A stretch of DNA of 64,000 nucleotides from Shewanella sp. ANA-3 (GCF_000203935.1 NC_008577.1:558001-622000); one strand, 5' to 3'; counted from the first letter of the stretch, positions 10,921 through 19,998 are shown. The notes: a model not told the origin generated them from the sequence alone. A program made the numbers and translations.

Positions 10921-11340
10921 CTATGGCCTGCGTTTTATTAGGGCTAGCCCTAAACCCAACCCCACGACCAGCAGCACGATCGGGCCGAGCCAGAGTGCCA
11001 GTGTGGCGGGCTTAAATTCGGGCTGATAACGGATTTTTTCGCCGTAGCGCTGCACCATAAAATCGAGGATCTCGTCCCGCTTATAGCCTTGTTCCAACAG
11101 TGAAAAGATTTGCCCTTTAAGCTCATGGGCAATCGGCGCTTGCGACTCAAATAAGGTTTGATTGGTTGCCATAGGGCAGCGCAGCACTTTACTGATCTCT
11201 ATGGCTTGCTGTTGGTAGGAGGCGCCAAGGTTGGGGGCCTCCTGCGCCGTGGCGAGAAATGTCGCGCCGCCAAAGCAGAGGCTCAGTGACAGCAACCAAA
11301 ATAAGAGGCTCAAATAGGGCGAGCGAAACAGCGGGTTCAT
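10921..11340 (-). CDS. sirF: CcmH/NrfF-like haem lyase subunit lacking the second motif cysteine
   Basis: The protein has 139 residues. It has a signal peptide, then the CcmH/NrfF domain (residues about 40-110) and a C-terminal membrane anchor (LWLGPIVLLVVGLGLGLAL). Typical members carry LRCxxC, which exchanges electrons with apocytochrome cysteines. Here the motif reads LRCPMATNQ: the first cysteine is kept and the second is alanine, with no other cysteine in the mature part. The rest (ESQAPIAHEL, YGEKIRY) is well conserved, so this looks like a working variant rather than decay. Its start overlaps the stop of the CcmF-like gene by 4 bases. The symbol follows the NrfE/F/G-like order and is tentative. 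Confidence 0.82.
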   Translation of the reverse strand: MNPLFRSPYLSLLFWLLSLSLCFGGATFLATAQEAPNLGASYQQQAIEISKVLRCPMATNQTLFESQAPIAHELKGQIFSLLEQGYKRDEILDFMVQRYGEKIRYQPEFKPATLALWLGPIVLLVVGLGLGLALIKRRP

Positions 11341-13376
11341 AACGACATTGTCTCCCTTGGTGAATTGGTTACATTCAACGCCTTTGTTTGTGGGACTCTA
11401 TGGGGTTGTTTGATTGGCCAAGCGGCAATCGCGCCAGCGAGCATCATCAATAAAGCACCCAGCCAGATCCAAGTGGCTAAGGGTTTATAACTAATGCGGA
11501 TCAGGTATTCGGTGTCGCTCAGTTGTAGTCCCATAGAGACATAGAGATCCCGCCAAAAACCGTGGTCTATGCCCGCATGGGATACTTCCATGCCATTACT
11601 ATTAAAGGTTTGCCGCTGTGGATGCAGATAACCCAGCACAAGATCATCCTGCTTGGCATCGCGGATACTGATATTGGCCTGAATCGCTGTAAAACTTGGG
11701 GTTTCTACTGGTTCTGTGCTTTCGTACACCAGCACATAATCGGCAAGTGGTTTACCTTGCCCAGGCCCCATACGCAGCAGGGCTTCCTGCTCAAAAAATG
11801 ATACTGCTGTCGCGCCGATAATGCTGACTGCCACGCCAAAATGACCGACTAGCATGGCTAGTTTTGCGCGTTTTGACGCTGAAGGCTTGACGGGCTTGGG
11901 AGGCGTCATTGCTTGGGATTTCATACACACACTCATTCCAAGACAGCAGAGCAAAAACAGCGCGCTGGTGCAGCCAAGGAATAGGAATAAGGCTCCATCG
12001 GTTTGGGTTCGAACACTCATCAGTGCCGCGATAATCACAATGACGACAGAGGGCAAGGCTAATACTTTGAGTGGCTTGCGAGTTGACGCCTTCCAAGCGA
12101 TTAACGGCGCGATGCCCATTAAGATCACTGCGATAAAGGTCAATGGGACAAAAATCGCATTAAAGTAAGGTGCGCCGACCGACAACGTGCCTAAGCCTAG
12201 CAGCTCGTAGATCAGGGGATAAAAGGTGCCCAGCAGAACGGAAAAGGCTGCAACTACTAATACAATGGCTCCAAGGAGTAACAGTGTCTCTTTGCTCAAT
12301 AGGTTATGGCTGACTTCTCGTTTCAATGTTGGCGCTTTGATTGCAAAGATTAATAGCGCAGCACCGACAAAAAGCACCAAAAGACAGAGTATTGACATGC
12401 CTCTGGTGGGATCTGCCGCGAAGGCATGTACCGATTGTACTATGCCGGAGCGCACCAAAAAGCTGCCGAGTAAGCTCAGTGAAAATGCCAAGATACACAA
12501 AAATAGCGTGGTCAGGGCAAAGCCTTGGGTCTTTCTGGTCAGCACTAAAGAATGCACCAGTGCAGTGGCGACTAGCCAAGGAATAAAAGAAGCATTTTCA
12601 ACGGGATCCCAAAACCACCAACCGCCCCAGCCGAGCTCGTTATAGGCCCACCAAGAACCAAAGGCATTGCCTCCCGTGAGGAAAATCCACGCCAATAATA
12701 CCCAAGGCCGCAAGTATTCGAGGTGGCGATGCACTAATGCGCCACCCAGCAGGGATGCTAGCGCTGCGGCAAAGCAAACGGTTAGCCCGACATAACCTAA
12801 AAACAGCATCGGCGGGTGCAGTATTAAGCCAATGTCTTGCAATATCGGATTGAGGTCACGCCCCGCAATCGGAATATTGGGCAGTAATCGGGCAAAGGGA
12901 TTGGAGGTAAAGAGTAAAAACAGATTAAAGCCAAGGATAACTAAGGCGAGAATCGCCAGTAGCCGTGCAAAGTAGGCTTTATCTGTCTGCACATCGGCAT
13001 TACCTAAGCCAGCGAATTTGCCCGCTTGGCGGCAATTGATAATGGCACCCCATAACGCGATGGCGAAAACCCAAAATAGCATCGAGCCTTCATGGCTGCC
13101 CCACACAGCGGCAATTTTATAGCCGAGGGCAAGCTGGCTATTGGAATGGTTCGCCACATAGGCAACCGAAAAGTCATCGCTAATAAAGCTGTAAATAAGG
13201 CATAAGAGTGCGCTCAATAAGCTTATAAACATGGCGTTAAATAATTTATTGCCGAACTCGATTAAATAAAGTTGTGACTGATGAATGCTAAAAAAATGAA
13301 TAATGGCGGAGAGTAATGCCAACACAGTGCTGATGATTAGCAATATATGTCCTATTTCTGGAGTCATATTTATCAT
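11337..13376 (-). CDS. sirE: CcmF/NrfE-type cytochrome c haem lyase for SirA
   Basis: Polytopic inner-membrane protein of 679 residues, the normal CcmF/NrfE length. It has the tryptophan-rich haem-handling WWD motif (GWGGWWFWDPVENASF, about residue 240), flanking histidines and about 13-15 hydrophobic segments. CcmF-family lyases bring haem from CcmE to apocytochrome. A second, specialised lyase is known to be needed for unusual haem sites (NrfE for CXXCK, CcsA1 for CX15CH in Wolinella), and SirA here has a CX15CH site. The gene is first in the operon, divergent from sirA across about 510 bases, and overlaps the CcmH-like gene by 4 bases. Confidence 0.88.
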   Translation of the reverse strand: MINMTPEIGHILLIISTVLALLSAIIHFFSIHQSQLYLIEFGNKLFNAMFISLLSALLCLIYSFISDDFSVAYVANHSNSQLALGYKIAAVWGSHEGSMLFWVFAIALWGAIINCRQAGKFAGLGNADVQTDKAYFARLLAILALVILGFNLFLLFTSNPFARLLPNIPIAGRDLNPILQDIGLILHPPMLFLGYVGLTVCFAAALASLLGGALVHRHLEYLRPWVLLAWIFLTGGNAFGSWWAYNELGWGGWWFWDPVENASFIPWLVATALVHSLVLTRKTQGFALTTLFLCILAFSLSLLGSFLVRSGIVQSVHAFAADPTRGMSILCLLVLFVGAALLIFAIKAPTLKREVSHNLLSKETLLLLGAIVLVVAAFSVLLGTFYPLIYELLGLGTLSVGAPYFNAIFVPLTFIAVILMGIAPLIAWKASTRKPLKVLALPSVVIVIIAALMSVRTQTDGALFLFLGCTSALFLLCCLGMSVCMKSQAMTPPKPVKPSASKRAKLAMLVGHFGVAVSIIGATAVSFFEQEALLRMGPGQGKPLADYVLVYESTEPVETPSFTAIQANISIRDAKQDDLVLGYLHPQRQTFNSNGMEVSHAGIDHGFWRDLYVSMGLQLSDTEYLIRISYKPLATWIWLGALLMMLAGAIAAWPIKQPHRVPQTKALNVTNSPRETMSL

Positions 13377-13888
13377 TACTCATTCCTGTGTTGCATGGTT
13401 AATTTATTTATGGCGTGTATTGGTGTGAGATTATTTTTAATTCACTTAAAGCCTATTTAGATTGTCTCGTCTGCATTTGTATTGTTTTTTGAGTGTCTTT
13501 GAACAAATCGCGCATTTCACCTATCTAGGATTGACTGGCAGGGTAGCGGAGTTTTTCGGGCAGGAATGTGATCTGTCTCGGCATTAAAATCGTCACTTTT
13601 CCCTTTGGCTATTTTTGAAAAATAAAACCATTTTTTAGCTCTTTTTAGATCTAAAAAGCCACGGTTTATTTCTAAAATATTTTCACTTATTTTTAGCTAA
13701 ATTATTGGTTTTATTTTATTTGTGCCTTTTTATTTCTATTGATTTTTGAATCAAAATTTAATGTGCACTAGCGCAGGTTTTTAGGCGTTTAGCTGCTTCA
13801 TCATGCCGCCACTGGTCAATTGTTTATGTCGTTCAGTGAACAGTTAGGTTCAGTGGAAAATATAAAACTAATGATAAATTAGGAGTGA
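13377..13888. promoter_or_regulatory. Divergent sirE/sirA intergenic control region
   Basis: AT-rich, gene-free stretch of about 510 bases between the haem-lyase operon and sirA. Two sites stand out. One is at 13564-13585, a CRP-like sequence with a near-consensus left half (AATGTGATCT) and a poor right half. The other is a perfect 18-bp palindrome CTTTTTAGATCTAAAAAG at 13641-13658. CRP is the known main activator of anaerobic respiration in Shewanella, so a CRP site is expected. A clear ribosome site AGGAG (13881-13885) precedes sirA. No promoter boxes were assigned. Confidence 0.5.
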
Positions 13889-16021
13889 ATGATGAAGCGA
13901 TGGAAATCCAAAGTAGCATTAGGCGTGCTATTTTGTTTAGGTTCTGCCGTAAGCGTTACCACAGTCGCCTCCGATGCTAAGTCGGAGGGTAAAGTGGTGC
14001 CTGGTGTGGGGAATAAGCAGCAATCCCACTATACTCAAGATATTTTGGCTAACCCCAATTTAAATGAAAACTTAATGGAAAAATCCCGCGGTGTGAAAAC
14101 ATTGCAGGATTATATTGTTCAAGAGCAAGAATTGTTTGATTTTCTATTTGAAAATCACCCAGTTTTTAAATATGACGCAGAAGGTCGATTAAAGGGTACT
14201 TATAAAGTCAGTGACCGTGGTGAAGAATATTTGCACGGTGGTGACAGTGTTGCTTACAGCAAACACAGTAAAGAAGTGAACCCGACGGATGGCACAGCGG
14301 TGCGTTACAGTTCCTACAACGATGGTCAACGTCCAAAGGCGCTGCAATATCGCTTAGGGGCTAAATCTATCCTCGATTTCCCTAACAAGTTTGTTGGCCC
14401 AGAAAAATGCGGTGAGTGTCATGGCCCGCAATACGAGAAGTGGAGACGTTCACGCCACTCTAAAACCATTCGTTTCCCTGGCGAGCATCCAGAGGTCGAT
14501 AACGACCTGAAAAAAACCATGTATGGCACTAAAGATACTTCGATTCTGCCATCGGGTATTACGCCAGATGCTATCTATGCCACTGTCGGTACACCACGTA
14601 CCAAGTATGGCTTTATCGACGCTTATTTAGTGCGCGGTACTTACCACGTTAAAGACGGTCTGTTGAAGGACGGCACAGGGACTATGGTCGCCGGTGGTAA
14701 CCAATTCTCCCGTGGTTGGGCTGAGTGGTTAACCCCTGAAATGGCGGCAAAAATCAATAAAGCCATCCCAAGCTTCCCCGTCAAAATGGAAGACTTCGGT
14801 ACCAGCGGTTCACACCAATGGGGCATGAGCTCTTACGGTGCTAAGTATGAGAAGGAATTCCTGTTCCAACCTGCTAGCTCCTATTGTGAAATGTGCCACA
14901 CCTTTAAGTTTGATTTCCAAACCAAGGATGAATTCTTCGCGGCTTTAGGTAACCCGAAAGAGCTGCAAAAGCACACTATCGCCAAAGGGATTACCTGTGA
15001 AGAGTGTCACGGCGCCGGCGGTCACTTAGACGGTGGTATCGGTGGTGGCATGCCATCTAACTGTGAACGTTGTCACCAACGCTTTAACTTTGTTGAAGAG
15101 CTAGCCGAAACGCCACAGGGTAAAGAGAAGCTGGAATATGCCTTCAACGTGAAGATGAAGTCTTCTTGCCCATCCTGTGGTACTGAAGGTTCGCAAATGT
15201 TTGCCTCTGCGCACTATGACAAAGGTATGCGTTGTTCAACCTGTCACGATCCGCATGAAGTGACCGATGGCGATTGGACCTCAGGTATCACTAAGCCAAA
15301 AATCATCAAACAGTGTACTGACTGTCACACGGCTCAAGCCGAGATCGCCAAGAACACTAACACCCACAGCAACCAAACCTGTCAAAGCTGTCATATGCCA
15401 AACATGGGAAGTTGTGAAAACTTCACTGCGATCCAATTCCCAGATATGGCGGGCTTCGACAACGTGCGTAAGTCACACATGTGGAAGATTGATGTCGACC
15501 CACTGCGTAAGACCCTCAACCCACCTGAAGGCAAGTCTCGCGATGCAACCACTAAGGGCTGGACTGTGGCGAAAGACGAGAACGGCTACAACTACCTCGA
15601 CCTGATGTGGACTTGTGCCCGCACGTCGGCCTCAGACCACGATGTAGTGGATAACAAAGGCTGTCATAGCCAGTTCCAATCTGAGCTGGAAGTCGGTCTG
15701 CACTTCGAAGATCAGATGGAAATCTACGGCGAAGTTCAAAAGTGGCAAAAACCCGTTAAGGATACTTTTGCTCAAGTAGAACAAGCCCTTGCCCGTATCG
15801 ACAAGCTGTTAGAAGTCACCAAGCTGTCGGTAGAAGACAAGACTCAAGTGCTGATGTTGACCGACAAAGCCCAAGACGTTGTTCGCCTAATCAAGGCTGA
15901 CGGTTCATGGGGCGTCCATGGTCCACGTTACTCACTGAAACGTCTCGACGCTGCCTTGACCTATGTCACTCAAGCCCAAGCCATTATCGATGGCAACGGC
16001 CTGAGCGCACAGAAAATGTAG
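13889..16021 (+). CDS. sirA: Octahaem c-type cytochrome sulfite reductase SirA (MccA family)
   Basis: Periplasmic dissimilatory sulfite reductase reducing sulfite to sulfide with six electrons. The protein has 710 residues with a signal peptide (first ~27). Seven CXXCH haem motifs start at C174, C333, C370, C392, C449, C476 and C498. The eighth is the family hallmark CX15CH, C576 to C592-H593. Cysteines outside haem motifs (C427, C430, C509) are candidates for the copper ligands of the haem-copper active site described for MccA. A C-terminal helical region follows (about 630-700). Two start codons are adjacent; the ATG at 13892 is better spaced (6 bases) from AGGAG. It is the first gene of the plus-strand sir operon. 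Confidence 0.95.
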   Translation: MMKRWKSKVALGVLFCLGSAVSVTTVASDAKSEGKVVPGVGNKQQSHYTQDILANPNLNENLMEKSRGVKTLQDYIVQEQELFDFLFENHPVFKYDAEGRLKGTYKVSDRGEEYLHGGDSVAYSKHSKEVNPTDGTAVRYSSYNDGQRPKALQYRLGAKSILDFPNKFVGPEKCGECHGPQYEKWRRSRHSKTIRFPGEHPEVDNDLKKTMYGTKDTSILPSGITPDAIYATVGTPRTKYGFIDAYLVRGTYHVKDGLLKDGTGTMVAGGNQFSRGWAEWLTPEMAAKINKAIPSFPVKMEDFGTSGSHQWGMSSYGAKYEKEFLFQPASSYCEMCHTFKFDFQTKDEFFAALGNPKELQKHTIAKGITCEECHGAGGHLDGGIGGGMPSNCERCHQRFNFVEELAETPQGKEKLEYAFNVKMKSSCPSCGTEGSQMFASAHYDKGMRCSTCHDPHEVTDGDWTSGITKPKIIKQCTDCHTAQAEIAKNTNTHSNQTCQSCHMPNMGSCENFTAIQFPDMAGFDNVRKSHMWKIDVDPLRKTLNPPEGKSRDATTKGWTVAKDENGYNYLDLMWTCARTSASDHDVVDNKGCHSQFQSELEVGLHFEDQMEIYGEVQKWQKPVKDTFAQVEQALARIDKLLEVTKLSVEDKTQVLMLTDKAQDVVRLIKADGSWGVHGPRYSLKRLDAALTYVTQAQAIIDGNGLSAQKM

Positions 16022-16042
16022 TTCGACTCGAGTCTAACGTGT

Positions 16043-16064
16043 CCCCGGCACGCGAGTGTCGGGG
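16043..16064 (+). other. GNRA-capped hairpin directly after sirA
   Basis: The stem is CCCCGGCAC/GTGTCGGGG (one G-U pair) with tetraloop GCGA, in the 3' spacer of sirA. There is no T-run, so it is more likely an mRNA-stabilising or processing hairpin than a terminator. It would favour high sirA expression relative to the downstream genes. Confidence 0.5.
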
Positions 16065-16082
16065 GCTATACGAGGCCAAATG

Positions 16083-16523
16083 ATGAATAAAGCGATTCGA
16101 CACAGCCTGATAGGCGGCTTACTGGCTCTGGGCCTAGGTGGCATGAGTTTACCCGTCACGGCTGGTGGTGGCTCAGAGATCTCCGAGGCGCCCTATAACG
16201 AAATTCAGTTGAATCCGATTTCCATGCGGGAAGCCGAAACCTTAGTCGGCAAGCCAGGAGTGTATTTTTTCGATGTAAACACACTGGAAATTTGGGCGGA
16301 AGGTTTTATCCCCGGAGCGGTTTTTTTCAATGTGCAAAATTGGCGAGAGCTACTGCCAAAGAATAAAGACGCTGTGATGGTGTTCTATTGCGCTAACCGT
16401 CTTTGCACCGCCAGCAACATGGCCGCACGGGAAACCATGAAGCTAGGTTACACAGGTGTGCGCCATATGGCCGATGGCATCTTCGGCTGGCGCATGTCGG
16501 GTAGAACAACAGAAAAACCATAG
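16083..16523 (+). CDS. Exported rhodanese-like protein of the sir operon
   Basis: The protein has about 146 residues, with a signal peptide (hydrophobic residues 9-27) and a single rhodanese fold. The candidate active-site loop is FYCANRLC, giving a catalytic cysteine plus a second one four residues on. Rhodaneses move sulfane sulfur or act on related anions. Inside a sulfite-reductase operon it could handle thiosulfate or polysulfide or keep sulfur from poisoning the periplasm, which is inference. The start is ATG 16083 (or 16080), behind GAGG at 16072-16075. The in-frame GTG at 16056 falls in the hairpin region and is unlikely. Confidence 0.8.
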   Translation: MNKAIRHSLIGGLLALGLGGMSLPVTAGGGSEISEAPYNEIQLNPISMREAETLVGKPGVYFFDVNTLEIWAEGFIPGAVFFNVQNWRELLPKNKDAVMVFYCANRLCTASNMAARETMKLGYTGVRHMADGIFGWRMSGRTTEKP

Positions 16524-16616
16524 TAATCAAATAAATATTTTAATCTGTTATGGGGTTACCCATACGTTTTCGGCTAAAGCACTAATGCCCAAGGGCTAAA
16601 TTGTAGAGAACATAAA

Positions 16617-17396
16617 ATGAAAATATCTATGCCAACTTCTTTTATCCCCAAAAACCTCACAGTGGCGACCTGCGCTGCTTTGTTTGTCTCTATGGCGAGC
16701 TTTGCTGCCCCTAGCCTTAAAACCGATGCGGATAAAGCGTCTTACAGCATCGGCGCCTCCGTAGGTAACTACATTTCTGGCCAGATTTATAACCAAGTCG
16801 AACTGGGCGCAGAAGTGAATGTGGACTTAGTGGTGCAGGGCTTTGTCGATGCGCTGAAAAAACAGCAGCAATTAACCGATGAAGAAGTGCTGACCTATCT
16901 TAATCAGCGCGCCGAAGAGTTAAACCAAGTGAGAAAGGCGAACGCTGAGAAACTCGCCGCGGAAAATACTCGGGCGGGTGAAGCATATCTTGCTGAAAAT
17001 AAGAAAAAATCAGGCGTAACCGTTACAGAATCAGGCCTGCAATACGAAGTATTAACCCAAGGCTCGGGCAATAAGCCCAACCCTGAAGATGTGGTCACCG
17101 TCGAGTATGTCGGCAAGCTTATCGATGGTACTGAGTTTGAAAATACCATTGGTCGTAAAGAACCCACACGTTTCGCTCTGATGAGCGTGATCCCAGGTTG
17201 GGAAGAGGGCTTAAAACTCATGCCTATGGGCTCGAAATACCGTTTTGTTATTCCAGCCAACTTAGCCTATGGCAATGAATTTGTCGGTGAAATCCCACCG
17301 CAATCCACCTTAATTTTTGAAATCGAACTGAAAAATATCGAAAAGCCCAGTGAGAAAAAAGAAGCCCGCATGATGGGTATGATGCCAGCCCACTAA
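16617..17396 (+). CDS. Exported FKBP-type peptidyl-prolyl cis-trans isomerase
   Basis: The protein has 259 residues: signal peptide (to about residue 30), an FKBP N-terminal dimerisation domain (KASYSIGASVGNYI onward, about 38-130) and a C-terminal FKBP domain (VVTVEYVGKLIDGTEF... IPANLAYG... IFEIEL, about 150-245). This FkpA/MIP-like layout speeds proline isomerisation during periplasmic folding. A peptidyl-prolyl isomerase (MccB) also sits next to mccA in Wolinella, so a dedicated folding role for the octahaem enzyme is plausible. It lies in line with the sir genes, after a 93-base spacer that holds only a weak hairpin (TATGGG/CCCATA at 16549-16564). Confidence 0.88.
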   Translation: MKISMPTSFIPKNLTVATCAALFVSMASFAAPSLKTDADKASYSIGASVGNYISGQIYNQVELGAEVNVDLVVQGFVDALKKQQQLTDEEVLTYLNQRAEELNQVRKANAEKLAAENTRAGEAYLAENKKKSGVTVTESGLQYEVLTQGSGNKPNPEDVVTVEYVGKLIDGTEFENTIGRKEPTRFALMSVIPGWEEGLKLMPMGSKYRFVIPANLAYGNEFVGEIPPQSTLIFEIELKNIEKPSEKKEARMMGMMPAH

Positions 17397-17460
17397 GGGC
17401 TAAGCATAGGCTTAGGTTCAGTGAGTGATGAACTTGGATAGTCGAGCGTTGAGGTAAAGC

Positions 17461-18135
17461 ATGGCAAGTTTAGGATTCACCATTGCACTGCTGTTAAGCG
17501 GATTTGTGGCTTGGATTTTCTGGCAGCACGCGCGTTTAAACCAGCGGCAAACGTTGGTGGGAGAGTCTCAAGTCTCCCATGGCGTGCCTGTGCTGTGCAG
17601 TGTGCTTCTGCTATTGCTCACGCTCGCCATCTATAGCCAAACGGGGCGTTATCAGGATTGGGATACAGGCAAGCTCGATGAAAACATTGACTATTTAGTG
17701 GCTGCCGACATCACCAAAGCCCTGCGCCTCGTGGATGAACAACCGCAAAACCCGTTGGCATTACAGGCGCTTGCCGAGGCTTACAGCGCGGGTGGCTTAT
17801 ATGCCGATGCGGTGCTGACCCTAGACCAACTGCTCGCATTGGTGGGGGAGGATGCTGAGGTGCTCGGCGCTAAGGCAAATGCCCTCTATTACCGCGATGG
17901 TCGGCAAATGACCGCAGAGACCCAAGCACTGATTGCACAGATCTTGGCGCTTGCGCCCTTTGAGCCGCAGACGCGGATGCTACAGGCCAACGACGCCTAT
18001 CTTCATGGGCGCTACCAAGAGGCGATAGACCATTGGCAAGCATTACTGGCGCAGCCAAGGGCAGAAATTAATCGTGAGGCCCTGTTAAACGCCATCGGCA
18101 AGGCCCAAAGCAAATTGAATGAAAGTGGATATTAA
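17461..18135 (+). CDS. TPR protein, CcmI/NrfG-like cytochrome c maturation factor
   Basis: The protein has 224 residues: an N-terminal membrane anchor (residues 5-23), a second hydrophobic helix (about 45-58), then TPR-like repeats (about 85-220, e.g. PLALQALAEAYSAGGLYADAV). CcmI/CycH and NrfG are TPR proteins that hold the apocytochrome C-terminus for the haem lyase. The position between the isomerase and sirC suggests the same job for SirA. The ATG is well placed behind GAGGT. It may correspond to a named sir gene, but the name is not certain. Confidence 0.75.
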   Translation: MASLGFTIALLLSGFVAWIFWQHARLNQRQTLVGESQVSHGVPVLCSVLLLLLTLAIYSQTGRYQDWDTGKLDENIDYLVAADITKALRLVDEQPQNPLALQALAEAYSAGGLYADAVLTLDQLLALVGEDAEVLGAKANALYYRDGRQMTAETQALIAQILALAPFEPQTRMLQANDAYLHGRYQEAIDHWQALLAQPRAEINREALLNAIGKAQSKLNESGY

Positions 18136-18221
18136 TCAAGTCGCTAGCCATTTTCAGGCATGTTGGAACGATAACGATATAAATAAAAGCGTCGGTATAA
18201 AACCGATAGATGGAGGATGTT

Positions 18222-18929
18222 GTGAGTGAAAATATAGAGAGACGGAGGTTCCTTAAAAGCGCTGGCATGTGCTCTTTGATGTTAACGCCTTTAGCCGGGT
18301 GTTCGGTCAAAGAAGAGTCCGACGGCGCCCATAAGCCCCATTACGTCATGGTCTTTGACCAAAACAAGTGTGTCGGCTGTGGCGACTGTAAAACCGCCTG
18401 TAATCAAGCCAACCAGTTGCCCGAAGGCAAGTCACGGGTGCTGCTCGAGCAGCAGAGTGGCCGTGTCGAAGGTCAGCCTTGTCCGCACTGCGGCAAGATG
18501 AGCTGTGACTGTGAACGTAAGTTTGTGCGGGTTTCCTGCCAGCAATGCAAGAACGCCCCCTGTGTCACAGTTTGTCCGACTGGCGCGGCGCACCGCGACG
18601 CGAAAACGGGCATTGTGACTATGGATGCGAGCAAATGCGCCGGCTGTAAATACTGCATTGGTGCTTGTCCTTACAATGCCCGTTACATCAACAGCGATAC
18701 GGATGTGGCCGATAACTGCGATTTCTGTTTGAACAGCAAGTTAGCTAAGGGCGAATTACCCGCCTGTGTGCAGAGCTGTAAATACGATGCGCTGATCTTC
18801 GGTGATGCCAACGATCCTCAATCCTACGTAAGCAAACTCTTAGCGGTAAAAGACTCAGTGCGCATTAAGCCGCAGTTTGGCACCGAGCCGAGCTTACGTT
18901 ACATACCAATCGTCAAACTGGGAGTGTAA
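18222..18929 (+). CDS. sirC: Ferredoxin-like electron carrier SirC (NrfC family)
   Basis: Multi-[4Fe-4S] protein of about 235 residues that passes electrons between SirD and SirA on the periplasmic side. A Tat-type signal (RRRFLKSAG) is followed by a lipobox-like LTPLAGC. The NrfC-type clusters are CVGCGDCKTAC, CQQCKNAPCVTVC, CAGCKYCIGAC and the CDFC/CVQSC pair, giving the 16 cysteines for four clusters. In addition there is a quartet CPHCGKMSCDC between the first and second motifs, not usual in NrfC. The GTG at 18222 is preferred because GGAGG lies 5 bases before it; the upstream ATG at 18210 would overlap that site. sirD follows after 2 bases. Confidence 0.88.
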   Translation: MSENIERRRFLKSAGMCSLMLTPLAGCSVKEESDGAHKPHYVMVFDQNKCVGCGDCKTACNQANQLPEGKSRVLLEQQSGRVEGQPCPHCGKMSCDCERKFVRVSCQQCKNAPCVTVCPTGAAHRDAKTGIVTMDASKCAGCKYCIGACPYNARYINSDTDVADNCDFCLNSKLAKGELPACVQSCKYDALIFGDANDPQSYVSKLLAVKDSVRIKPQFGTEPSLRYIPIVKLGV

Positions 18930-18931
18930 AT

Positions 18932-19879
18932 ATGGATACCAGTATGGAATTTACCTTAGGCCTCTCCCAAGGCGTCGCTTGGCCTTGGCCGATTGCGGTG
19001 TATTTGTTCTTCGCGGGCATCTCGGGCGGGGCGTTAACCATTGCGCTGGCGCTGCGGTTTTACTTAGGTCAGGTTGAAAATACCGCCTTCTTAAAAGCGG
19101 CGACCCTGCTGTCGTTTGTCACTATCAGTTTAGGGATGTTGTGTCTGGTGCTCGACCTGACTAACCCCTTATTCTTCTGGCGAATTTTGGTGTTCTACAA
19201 CTTAAATTCTGTGATGTCGATTGGTGTGATTGCCCTGTCGGTGTATATCCCGTTAGTGGCTGTGGTCGCGCTATTGGCCCTCGAAAAAGAGCTGATGGCC
19301 ATCCCGCAATTGCAGTTCCTCGGCCCCATCATCACTAAGTTGAAGGGCTTTAGACGCCCGATGGAAGCACTGGTGTTATTACTGGCGTTATCCGTCTGTG
19401 CTTACACCGGCTTCTTAATCTCCGCCTTGATCCGCTTCCCGCTGATCAACACCTCGGTATTGCCTGCACTGTTTATTGCCTCAGGGCTTTCAGCGGGCGG
19501 CGCCTCGGCCAAAATGCTGGCGGTGTGGTTGTTTAAAGAGCCTTTACACAGCGGTGAGATGAAGATCCTACACGGCGCCGAGTGGCCGATTATGTTCGCC
19601 GAAGCCCTGTTTATTTTTATGATCGCCACCGCGCTGTTAACCGGTAATGCCGGGGGCCAGTTTGCCTTTGCCGCCTTCCAAGAAGGGATCTGGGCAAGCG
19701 TATTCTGGATTGGTGTGGTCGGTATCGGTTTTGGTGCGCCGCTGCTCCTTAACTTCGCCACGGGTAAGCATTTTAGCCATTCGGCCAAAGCGTTTTATAT
19801 GTCGGGCATGTGTGCGGTAGTGGGCATGATGTGCCTGCGACTCTTCATCCTGTTGGCGGGGCAAAACTACGCGATTTAA
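18932..19879 (+). CDS. sirD: NrfD/PsrC-type membrane quinol-oxidising subunit SirD
   Basis: Integral membrane protein of 315 residues with about eight hydrophobic helices, in the NrfD/PsrC family (start QGVAWPWPIAVYLFFAGIS). These proteins exchange electrons between menaquinol and a periplasmic iron-sulfur partner. The gene follows sirC almost without gap, as nrfD follows nrfC, so SirC-SirD is the expected quinol-to-SirA route. A terminator-like hairpin lies between it and nosL. Confidence 0.9.
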   Translation: MDTSMEFTLGLSQGVAWPWPIAVYLFFAGISGGALTIALALRFYLGQVENTAFLKAATLLSFVTISLGMLCLVLDLTNPLFFWRILVFYNLNSVMSIGVIALSVYIPLVAVVALLALEKELMAIPQLQFLGPIITKLKGFRRPMEALVLLLALSVCAYTGFLISALIRFPLINTSVLPALFIASGLSAGGASAKMLAVWLFKEPLHSGEMKILHGAEWPIMFAEALFIFMIATALLTGNAGGQFAFAAFQEGIWASVFWIGVVGIGFGAPLLLNFATGKHFSHSAKAFYMSGMCAVVGMMCLRLFILLAGQNYAI

Positions 19880-19921
19880 TCCAGAGCTAAGGCCAAGAGC
19901 CTGAGCTAAGAACCATTTTTG

Positions 19922-19985
19922 TATCAACCCTCGTCGCAAGAGGTCTGTCCCTGCAAGGTGCCTTGGCGAGGCGTTGATATTTTTT
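19922..19985 (+). terminator. Terminator-like long hairpin between sirD and nosL
   Basis: The outer stem TATCAACCCTCG pairs with CGAGG-C-GTTGATA (19967-19979) around a 33-base interior that can fold further, followed by a six-T run. It would end, or attenuate, the sir structural transcript before the copper genes. The next gene starts only about 15 bases further on. Confidence 0.55.
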
Positions 19986-19998
19986 AAGGAATAACAGG

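Noticed and set aside
13889..16021. Octahaem tetrathionate or hydroxylamine reductase
   Set aside because: The CX15CH site and neighbouring lyase and copper genes are specific to MccA/SirA-type sulfite reductase.
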